Assembly: GCF_013368755.1 (NCBI RefSeq)
Contig: NC_049564.1
Coordinates: 1,248,001 to 1,312,000 of the forward strand
Length of the DNA: 64,000 nucleotides
Origin: Talaromyces rugulosus
Lineage: Eukaryota > Ascomycota > Eurotiomycetes > Eurotiales > Trichocomaceae
Reading direction: 5' to 3'
Shown here: piece after piece, positions 10,214 to 19,179 of the stretch
Position numbering within the stretch: position 1 is the first letter of the stretch
Layout of the letters: the number at the start of each line of letters is the position of its first letter
Made by a program: the position numbers and the translations under genes
Notes under the pieces: generated by a model
The model's input: only the letters and a program-made list of their open reading frames with translations
Database searches by the model: none
What the model was told of the DNA's origin: nothing

Positions 10214-11415
10214 TTACGATTTGATGGCCCCCCCAAAGTCCTTCAAAAATCTCCACGTGCCAATAGATTTGTAGTTGGCAGAATCCCAGTTGTTGATAGT
10301 CTTCGGGAAGAAAGGTAGAACATCCAGCAAGCTCGTGTCATGAGCAATTACAACAAAGACATTAGGGGAGGCGTCAAAAGCTTCCATCTTGTTTACGGAC
10401 TCAATGGCGTCCGGAAGAGACACGTTCATGGCCGGGTTCAGCTCGTAGAATGGCGTCGTTCGGTAATCTTTACTAGTCCCTTTCGCCGGATGACATTCTT
10501 CAAACAATGCACCAGGGCATGACGAAGTCAGTGTATTAATAGCAAATGGAGAAGGCTGGACGCTCTCTGGAAGTGGGAGATGCGCGGTTGGGCGATATTC
10601 GCCTGGATGATGGGCGACGTCTCCACCGAGAAATACGAACTTGTCGTCAGACGTACGGGCAAGTGCAGAAATATGGTCATGGGCTTTAAAAATGTGTTAG
10701 ATGATTTTTCACCATTAATTAGACATATCACAGTACTCACTATGCCCTTGTGCCTGCAAAATATAGAAACCCCCGTCGCCAAAGTAGTCGACTGCTGGAA
10801 ATCCACCGATTTTAAGATCAGTCGAGAAATCAAGCTCAATGAGCTCACGCCCCAAAAATGCATCATTCGCTACTAAAGCCTCTGGATTTTCAGGATAACC
10901 AGGGAAGGTTGTTTTATTGCTCTTAAACCCGGGCCCGACGACGAGGGCCGTGGACGCTGGAAACAATGACGGGTCACCGGTATGGTCAATGTGGTGATGG
11001 GACCAAATGATGGAATCGATTGATTCCAGGGCAACTTTGGATTCGCTTAGCTGCTCAGTCACATCCTTGTCGATGTCCATGACAGCCTTGGCGAACTCAA
11101 TTTGACCGAGGACTGCATCTTTATGTTAGCCTAGGTCGACAATAATTGAAAATTACATCGTTATACTCCAGATCACTCACTTTGTGGTGGCTGTTTCTCT
11201 TTCCATGCTTTCATGATACCGAGATCGAAGAGGACTTTCTTTCCCTGCTTCTTATTCTCGATCAAGAAGCTGTAACAAGGAATATCCAGTACATCGTGTC
11301 CAGGGATCTTGTTCTGGAAGACGTATAAAGTGGGAACAGTAGTACGTCCACCATGTATAATGGATACATCGACTGTTGAGCCTTTGGATTGTGGTAGAAA
11401 CAAGTTAGAAGTCAT
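10214..11415 (-). CDS. metallo-beta-lactamase-fold hydrolase (lactonase-like)
   Basis: Three exons (11415-11181, 11112-10741, 10683-10214) give 358 residues. The metal site is intact: SHHHIDHTGD (HxHxDH) near residue 130, GHTHDHIS formed across intron 2, GGDVAHH with the bridging Asp, and a late IAHDTS His. The layout resembles AttM/AhlD-type quorum lactonases and the fungal lactamase/lactonase MBLs, which open lactone or lactam rings. There is no secretion signal, so it is likely cytosolic. It is transcribed divergently from the MFS transporter, with a TGCGGCCGCA palindrome in the middle of the shared promoter (175-176 bp from each ATG). Ring opening of a plant or microbial lactone is a reasonable inference; the substrate is unknown. 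Confidence 0.87.
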
Positions 11416-11589
11416 GATGAAGGCGGCCTGGATGGTGATGGCAGATTGTGCAAATGCAAATTGCTCTCAGGTTTTTGTTTTTTGAAACAAGAGTACCTGC
11501 GAAACTGCGGTTTAAATAGACGAAAATAATAAATAATTAAGGTGGACAATCCAATTAGTAATTAGGATTTATGCATGAGCGGCTCTCTT

Positions 11590-11599
11590 TGCGGCCGCA
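11590..11599. promoter_or_regulatory. palindrome TGCGGCCGCA in the divergent MBL/MFS promoter
   Basis: The perfect 10-bp palindrome lies 175 bp from the MBL start codon (11415) and 176 bp from the MFS start codon (11775), almost exactly central. The position suggests one site driving both genes. Confidence 0.6.
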
Positions 11600-11774
11600 T
11601 GCTCAGCCGAGGACCCAGGTCTCAAAAGCGATTTCAAAGCAATTAGTTCTTCCATATTACCGGAGCGGAATTTGTACTGATATAAAATGTGAGTAGCTAT
11701 ATTTTTGAGTTATTTTGAAATCTCGTACCCCTTGCTTCCATAATGGACAGCGACAAAAAACATTCTCTAGAGAT

Positions 11775-13974
11775 ATGGAACCAGACTCGGGAATGTTGGC
11801 CAAGGACTACACGCTGAAACTACGTCTCTGGAGGCGCTACACAACTCCGTGGCAGAAAATTGTTTCCCACCCCTATGAAGGATCTGGAACTGAGGAGAAT
11901 CCTTATATCGTTACCTGGCTAGATGATGGGGATGATGAGAACCCCCTAAAATGGTCATCAGGTTATCAATGTTCATTATACTAATTCTTTTTAATTGTGC
12001 TGAATGCAGGGCTGATATATAAGTTGGTATTATAGGGACAGTAACATGGCTTGTAGCCTGGACAACTCTGGCCGCATCATTTGCGTCTTCGTCATATTCT
12101 GCAGCTATACAGAAAGTTCAACAAGACTTCCCTGGCTACTCGTCGCAGGTTTACATCATGGGTATTAGCGCATTCGTATTGGGTTATGCTTTTGGCCCTC
12201 TTCTGTGGGCTCCAGTACGAAGACTTGTATATTCAATTTTTTATGGAGACATTTTCACTGATTCAAACTCTGTTTGGTATATAGATGTCCGAGGTTCTAG
12301 GTCGCCGACGCCTCTTCATTGTTGCGTACACTCTTTTTACAATTTTCAATGCCGCAGTTTGTGCATCCCAGAATATTTGGACCTTGACAATATTACGATT
12401 TCTGGCAGGTTTGTGCTCTTTTTTTCTGGCAGTTGAGGAATTCAATAAGACGTCACGCTTACATAGTTCAACAGGGTCATTCGGTGCCTCTCCTCTCACC
12501 AACGCTGCTGGTGTGGTTTCAGATATTTTCCCGGCCGAAAAGCGAGGTAGTGGTATGGCTATTTTCTCAGCTGGTCGGTACTGGTCTTTCATTCACACCA
12601 ATTCTCAAGTGTGCCAAAAGGAAGAAAAAAAGGCTGAAATGATATAATTCATATTTAGCACCCTTTACTGGTCCTACCCTTGGCCCAATTGTTGGTGGCT
12701 TTCTGGGAGAAGCTGCTGGTTGGAGATGGGTCTGCGCCACCAATGCGATACTCTCAGGAACACTTACTATTCTGGGCACATTGACCATTCCCGAGACATA
12801 CTCACCAGTATTATTGCGAGAAAGAGCAAATAATCTTACTGCGGCTAGTCAATTACCAAATGGGGGAGGGAGGGTATATCGAAGCGTATTTGGTAATTTT
12901 TGCCTTATCGAGTGGTACCGTGTGGAAATTTGCTAACACTTATGATCGCCTTTAGAAAAAAAAAACGCGTCGAGATCAGGGAGCTATTCACCACATCGCT
13001 CCTCCGGCCTTGGATATTCCTGTTTAAAGAGCTACTCTCTTTTTCTCTCGCAGTATATCTTTCAATCGTGTACGGGACTCTGTACATGTTCTTTGCAAGC
13101 TTTCCAATTGTTTACGGCGAGAAACGGGGCTGGAGTGCGGGCATCAGTGGCCTATCTTTCTTAGGGCTACTGGTGGGAACTACATTAGGCAGCTCGTACT
13201 ACATACTCTGTAAAAGTCTGTGCCTTGCATTTCAGAAATAAAAACTAACCATTCTAACTAGATGACAACCCTCGCTACATTGCCTTGCTCCGGAACCACA
13301 GGGAGAAAACCACCAACACACCTCTCCCGCCAGAATCTCGTCTCGCACCAGCAATGTTAGGAGCTATCCTTCTTCCGCTGGGGCTGTTCTGGTTCGCATG
13401 GACATGCCAGCCCAGTGTTCACTGGATTGTCAGTATCCTTGCCAATATTCCGTTTGGAATGGGAATGGTCATGATATTTTTGAGTTTTTTTGTATGGCTT
13501 CTACTATCCGACGCGGTTGTTGCTTACTCTACTAACATTGGAGGGAAGACATATATCGCTGACGTGTATAATGTACATGCTGCCTCGGCCTTGGCTGCAA
13601 ACTCGGTATTGCGTAGTTTGTTCGGTGTAGCCTTTCCGTAAGTCCCCCGTTGACACCTCTGTGGTAAATGCTAAACTACATCCAGACTTTTCACGACTGC
13701 CATGTACGACAGTCTGGGTATTGTGAGTCTATGAAATTTGATGCTACGCGGTATACTACTCCATCTGACATTAGTCCAGAATTGGGCCTCTACGCTGGTA
13801 GCATTCCTTGCCCTAGCGATGACACCCCAACCGTTGTGAGTAACCCTAACTGCGAAGCCTGACAACCTGTTGATTAACTTTTTGGTATTACAAAGTCTCT
13901 TCTACAAGTATGGCAAGAAAATTCGACTCAGATCCAAGTTTTCTCGACACGCTGCAGAAACCTCGCTGGAATAG
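11775..13974 (+). CDS. MFS multidrug transporter (DHA1 type), one base short in a poly-A tract
   Basis: A 12-helix drug:H+ antiporter of the plasma membrane, about 520 residues if in frame. Eleven exons are read: 11775-11961, 12036-12214, 12285-12408, 12475-12573, 12659-12892, 12956-13209, 13262-13491, 13549-13637, 13686-13722, 13780-13835 and 13896-13974. Family landmarks follow in order: FGPLLWAPMSEVLGRRR (motif A), GSFGASPLTNAAG, APFTGPTLGPIVGGF with GWRW, ELFTTSLLRPW, YGTLYMFFASFPIVY, and HAASALAANSVLRSLFG. Exon 6 opens with ten A's (12956-12965); eleven would keep the frame, and no in-frame donor replaces it, so the gene carries a one-base deficit there. Either it is a real loss of function or a homopolymer error. 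It would export the cluster's substrate or product. Confidence 0.8.
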
Positions 13975-14392
13975 GGATCCTTATAGAAAATCTTACTGTA
14001 GAATAAATAGCATGCGTTGGAGCTGTCTGTAACTCATATCGACTTCATGCTTATTTTTTGAAAACGTTAATCTCAGGTACTATTTTATTTCTCGGCAGGC
14101 TGTTTGTCTTGAGAACGAATGCTGTCGCGATGCTTCCCACGTTGTATGAAAAGGGGAAATGAAAAATAGAGGTAGAAGGAATTGAGTGATGGGTTCATAT
14201 AATTCTATCTCCTTGTAGAAACTACTAATTTACGCCTTTACTACGACCACAAGAGCTCGGATATTCAGTTCACTATTAGTGTAAGGATGTTAACGAATAA
14301 TGCATAACCCAATTGATGCGAAATGTGAACTAACCAATGAAAGACCAACTACAGGATAGGATTCAGTTCTATAATTATGGAAAACACCTAGC
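13975..14392. other. convergent intergenic, no feature seen
   Basis: 418 bp between the convergent stops of the MFS and SDR genes. It is AT-rich, with no credible ORF or repeat. Confidence 0.6.
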
Positions 14393-15509
14393 CTAGGCAA
14401 TGAACTGATCTGCGCCAAACTTCCCCTGCAACCCAATCTGTAAGAGACCCTGAGACATAATTTCATCCTTTCGCTGCAATATCTCGTCAACAGACCAGTT
14501 CACAGAAAAATACCTCCCATTCATAAAATCTGCCTGTTTAGAAGCAAGCCATACAGCAGCACCCCCGACCAATTCAAAGGTATCTTTGGTGAATGGGGCA
14601 AAAGCCGGCGGCGTCATCCTAGTCATTACAATCCCTGGGTGTAAACTGACAGCTGCGATGTTAGGGTTCTCTGCAGTGACAAAGCGCTGAAATTGGATTT
14701 GGACAAGCTTTGAAAGTGAATAACTTGACAGGCCTGGCGTCGCGTTTAATGCGGCTGCACTGGCGACGGTGATAATAATCGCTTTTTTTTCTTGTCCGTT
14801 AAGCTGTAGAAACTGCTGCGTAACAAGAAAGGTCCCCTTGACCATAACTTCCTATAGAAAAACATCAATTCCTTGTCGGATAGATTAGTCAAGCAAGCTA
14901 ACCTACGAAATTGTACCAGAAACTAGCAGGGTCCACGTCCCTCAAAGGCAATGGGGACTCGCCTGAGCCGGCATTGTTGACCAGAACGTCAACGGCGCCA
15001 TACTCTTTACCGACTCGATCAAACATGGCCGTGACAGAACCTTGTTCGCAAATATTGACTTCCTCTATTCTTATCTCAACATCCGGATCTATGTCGTGGA
15101 GTTCCGTGGCTGCTTCTCGGAGCCCAGCGCCGTCCCTTCCTACAAGGATAATAGCACGTGCAGCTGCTTTGGCAAACGCTTTAGCAATCGCCTACAGCAA
15201 GCTTATTAGTCTCTAATTCAATAGGATATGCAACAACTTTACATGACGTCCAATGCCGTGACTGGCTCCCGTAATTAATACCACCCGCCCTTTCTGATTA
15301 AGAGGGTCAGATTCTGGATCGATTGCTGGATAGACATCACGATATGTTGTTTTGGTGAACTGAGTAGATGTGACAAAGTAGTCTGAAGGTAGGTGCGAGA
15401 ATTCCATGTTGTCTGTTGCTATAGGAAGTCTCAAGAGTTGTATATTGATCTGGGATGTTGATGTTTTCTTCACTGATGGATATTTGCTGTTCTTTGAGAG
15501 AAGAGCCAT
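14393..15509 (-). CDS. classical short-chain dehydrogenase/reductase
   Basis: Three exons (15509-15243, 15191-14907, 14851-14393) give 336 residues. The cofactor motif TGASHGIG comes after an N-terminal extension of about 75 residues, then VLVNNAGSG, the catalytic Ser region (TVASAAALN) and SSYSLSK (YxxxK), followed by SLHPGIVMT. It is a typical NAD(P)-dependent alcohol/ketone oxidoreductase. The intron 14852-14906 is supported by the restored WYNFEVMVKGTFLVTQ segment. The extension is longer than usual and could be shortened by starting at an internal Met (DNMEFSHLPSDYF, residue about 35), which is common in fungal homologues. A GTGCGGCCGCAC palindrome lies 137 bp upstream of the first ATG. 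Confidence 0.87.
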
Positions 15510-15645
15510 TATATAAATTTACAAACCCAGTCTGTAGCTGATAAATTTAAATCCGAATGGATACAAACCCCGTAAATCCCGTAGGTAATGGTTTATATCC
15601 AGACCCACGTCAGCAGTGGTACGATCAAGAATCGGCTGTGGAGCC

Positions 15646-15657
15646 GTGCGGCCGCAC
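15646..15657. promoter_or_regulatory. palindrome GTGCGGCCGCAC upstream of the SDR
   Basis: A perfect 12-bp palindrome 137 bp upstream of the SDR start. Its distance and sequence match the copy 134 bp upstream of the MDR gene. Confidence 0.6.
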
Positions 15658-15868
15658 CTATCTGACATGCATAATCTAGATATTAGAGCCGAAATTTTGA
15701 GTAAAATATCATTTATAGGTAAAGTACCTATTTATGATTACCATTTTACGAGTCTAAGTTTACGTATTTCTAATACGATTGTATGTTAACCAATTGTGAA
15801 TTAAACCATCTTTCGACTGCTCTATTGAAACAACTTTGATCTGAACATAATTGCCAAATTCACCTTTT

Positions 15869-16761
15869 TCAAGGATACCAGCCCCGCTTAGTAAAGTCTA
15901 GTAGAATATCATAAGCTAGTTCTTTCATAGACCGAAACTTCAACCCAAGAATCAGGTCTGCTTTTTCCGTATTGAAGGTGATAGCTCGTGACTGTCCTCC
16001 CTGGAATCTAGCATCAGGATGCCGCTTATAGATAGAACCCGGCAGCGTAGATGCGGCGTTTACTGTACAATTTTTTTTTTTGAGGTTAGCTCAAACAAAA
16101 CAACAATTAGTGCTAAACTCACTCATGTCCTGCCAGACCCAAGATCCGGCGCTCACGATGATTCGTTCCCCGCCGGCACCTGGGGTTGTAAGAGCCTTGA
16201 TATGCGCTTCGGCAACATCTCGAACATCTACCCAGCCATGGCCGGGATGGGTAGCCGGAGATAGTCCCCTGAAATCGTTGTGCACTAGAGCGTCGTACCA
16301 CCGTTTGGATGAGGAGTTGAGAATGTCGGGAGAGGTTACGTCATGAATGATAGGCTGGTTACTGTAAAATTAATAATATCCATACATCTGATGGCAGGAA
16401 AGAACACTTACACCAAATATATACGGGGGGTTAATGGCCACCAGATCCCACATTATCTCCTCTCTATGCTTTAGATAGAAGTCCCAGACGGCTAGACAAA
16501 AATGATCAGCAATTTTTCTCGGCAAAGCAGGAGCTGAATAGTTTACATACCCCTTTCTGCAAGGGTCTTTGACGCTGAGTATTTGGACAGTCCACTTGCA
16601 TCTCTCCCAAGCCGTTCACATTCTTCCACTCGTTGGTCATTCCAATCTTTTTCCGACACGGTTACCTCTTTGTCCGAAGTGTCTAGAATAGCCGCGCAGG
16701 AGGATGTGAATACAATTCGCTGAATCCCGGATCTGAGGTGTTTAATCTTATTATTGAAATG

Positions 16762-16794
<33 letters not shown>

Positions 16795-17374
16795 TTGACT
16801 TCTAGACAGTGTAAATGCTTACCCATACTGCAAAGCGCTCAGTAGGATGCCCGTGACCCCTTTAACTGCTGGTTCTATCAATTCTGCAGAAACGTGAAAA
16901 TTAGATGTTTCCCTTTTCGTAAATACGAGAGAGAATTGGACTCAGCCAGGAGCAACTGCCCACTCGAGGGGGACAAAACATATGAGACATCCATTATCCT
17001 CATTGCTTACCGTTTGGATCATCCGCAACTGTTCCGACGGGTGAGGCTGTATGAATAATCCCATCAACACCTTGAACAGCACCATTAAAAACACCTTCCT
17101 ACGCAATGATGTTTGTCAGGGAAGATCTCTACCAATTTTCGTGAGTGTTATATGAAGTGGGTTTTACCTCTGTCATATTACCGACAATGGTAAGCTGAAG
17201 CTTGGTGCCATAGGACTTGAAAGTCTCCAGCAAATACTGGCCTTTCTCCTTCGTTCGAACTGCCGCACGAACCGAGTAACCATTTTCAAGCAGGTGGTGA
17301 ACAATCCACGTTCCAACAAAACCGTTAGCTCCTGTTACTAGTATAAGAAAAGGGGGTCCGGAAAGGGCAGGCAT
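15869..17374 (-). CDS. extended SDR / NAD-dependent epimerase-dehydratase family (Gre2/DFR-like reductase)
   Basis: Seven exons (17374-17168, 17098-17011, 16883-16823, 16732-16551, 16491-16412, 16354-16123, 16062-15869) join to 347 residues in one frame. The N-terminal cofactor motif is TGANGFVG. HTASPVGT, RIVFTSSCAA and the catalytic KYSASK follow, then INPPYIFGP, HPGHGWVDVRDVAEAH and a short C-terminal domain. This is the dihydroflavonol-reductase-like branch that reduces aldehydes or ketones with NADPH. The acceptor at 16355 was chosen because it restores IFGPIIHDV. The third intron (16733-16822) holds a long CA/TG microsatellite. It is the last gene of the cluster, and a CGG-N3 array lies about 310 bp upstream. 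Confidence 0.86.
16762..16790. repeat. (AC)n microsatellite inside an intron
   Basis: About 14 AC units, lying wholly within an intron of the extended SDR gene. It is probably variable between strains and has no coding effect. Confidence 0.95.
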
Positions 17375-17686
17375 TTTGATTTTTTAGCAAGTATGACGGA
17401 AAAAGATACGTAGCTCGATTGCGTCGATATCTTGAATTAGACGACGTGAATTATCTCTATATACTCGCCAATTCATCGAATATAAGCATGATGACACCAA
17501 GTTGTTTACAAAGAATCGTGCCAACTGGAGATAACGGCTTAATGACTTAATTCCGTAGTAAGAACATATATACTCTATAAGTACAGTATGTCTCCTATGC
17601 CAATTCTATTACGGAAAATTCATTCTGCACCTGTGTATCTGGGGTCACAAGTCAGAGTACATGTAGCTAAGCAATTAGGCCCAGAT

Positions 17687-17706
17687 CCGCACCCGCACCC
17701 GCACCG
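17687..17706 (-). promoter_or_regulatory. CGG-N3 direct-repeat array upstream of the extended SDR
   Basis: Read on the minus strand, this gives three CGG triplets at exact 6-bp spacing plus a fourth at 5 bp. It shares a 20-bp block with the array at 8194-8214 but has unrelated flanks. It lies 313 bp upstream of the start at 17374, in the correct orientation. Confidence 0.45.
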
Positions 17707-17876
17707 GTGGGTATGTCAACGACTCAATGGAGCAGGGCTGAGCGGGCTCTAAGGGCAAGATTTGTGGAGGTCTAGTCAGGTTGTGTCCATTTCAAAATAT
17801 GTGTATATTTATTCATTGCTCTCTAACAAGAGACCAAATAAATGTACGAGACGATATCCGCAGCCATCCCGCTCAA

Positions 17877-17895
17877 CCCTAATCCTAACCCTAAC
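17877..17895. repeat. short interstitial telomere-like tract
   Basis: The sequence ccctaatcctaaccctaac is three CCCTAA-type units with one mismatch, matching the TTAGGG fungal telomere unit. It lies at the border between the accessory cluster and the ABC transporter. Confidence 0.6.
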
Positions 17896-18211
17896 ACCAG
17901 CCTAAGACCGAGTAGGCGCCCAATAAGGCATTAGGCATCCATCTCAAACACACTAAAAACATGAATCAGGAGCACTAGAGGGATGACCGGACACTGTCGG
18001 ACCCTTTGTGTCGGTCTGTGTCAGACTGTGATGATTGATGTATCCGCCCCGCCAACGTTGTACTCTCGACAGCTCCGATTAGCTAGACAAATAGAAAACA
18101 CATTCAGGGTTCGGCCAATGCTGAATAATCCATCCCACATCAGCAAAACATAACATTGTCATTAACTGTACTTAGTACCGGATCGGCGGATCCACCCATG
18201 CAAGTGGCTGA

Positions 18212-18235
18212 CGCTTGTTCGCTTGTTCGCTTGTT
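18212..18235 (+). repeat. three tandem CGCTTGTT units
   Basis: Three perfect 8-bp direct repeats, about 950 bp upstream of the ABC transporter ATG. They could be a regulator site or slippage. Confidence 0.8.
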
Positions 18236-19179
18236 CGGAAACTTTTGCTAATGTGGCCCGGCCCAACTTTCCCCCATACGGAGAAGAAAAAAAAATATTC
18301 TTTGAAGAAGAAGAATAATGGGGCTTGCATACATAATGAGTCATAAGGGATTTTTAAAGCAGCATTGCCAAGGCGGCTGGATCGGATTTTAAGGATTTAA
18401 GGGGCAATTGATGTTTTTATTGCTCAGAATAATAATACTTCTTAACACGGGCGGTTATAATGCAGCTAACTCCGGTGCTTATCGAGATCAGATCACGTAA
18501 AACATGTGTATAACATGTCCAGCAACATGTGAAGAGAGAGAGAAAAGAAGAAGAAGAAGTCACTCAGTACTTCAATAGGACAAAACACAGGGGAATAATA
18601 ACGAATCCATGATAAGAACACGAGTAATGCTGGGTGCAAACCCATCGGCTTCCCGAGTCATTTGCCTATTAATAATGATCGGCCCAAAGTGATGTTCATC
18701 CGGACCATCGTTTGAACTTTGAACTCGCTACTCCGCTGCTCCATAAATTTTTTTTCAATCAAAAAGTGGGCGAGCAAGCATACCGGCGTCATTCTGATTC
18801 GCGCGAGTTCCGCGGGAGGGCTTATCTTGGAGCTCGGCAAGCCGATTGCCCAGTCTTTTTTCCTTGAACCTGTGGTTCCGCCTGACAAATCCGGTGGCCT
18901 GTGATCCAGCCTGCCATCATCGACCAAGTAGTGAACCTAACTAATTTGGTTCATTACCAAGCAAGCTGCCAGCTATGGTTGTGTCTGCCCCCTACTTTAA
19001 TCTGGCGTGCTCCCCCCCTTCTTGTTTGGGTTCCAACTTCCAACATCACCACGCCCGACCCTGAGGACCCTGGGTTTTACGACCACCGCCGGGGCAGCTC
19101 CTTTGCTGACAACCAACACATATACTCGCTTGCCATAGTATTCTCACCAAAGCAGCTCGGCTGCCTCTAAGAGGGCGCC

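Larger units (their letters stand above)
17375..19179. other. 1.8-kb intergenic boundary region
   Basis: It separates the minus-strand end of the accessory cluster from the plus-strand ABC transporter and would hold both promoters. It contains a CGG-N3 array, a telomere-like tract, a tandem 8-bp repeat and GA-rich low complexity near 18534-18560. There is no credible gene. Confidence 0.6.

Noticed and set aside
13975..14392. Possible extra exon or small gene between MFS and SDR
   Set aside because: Only short frames of non-coding composition, and both neighbouring stops are well supported.
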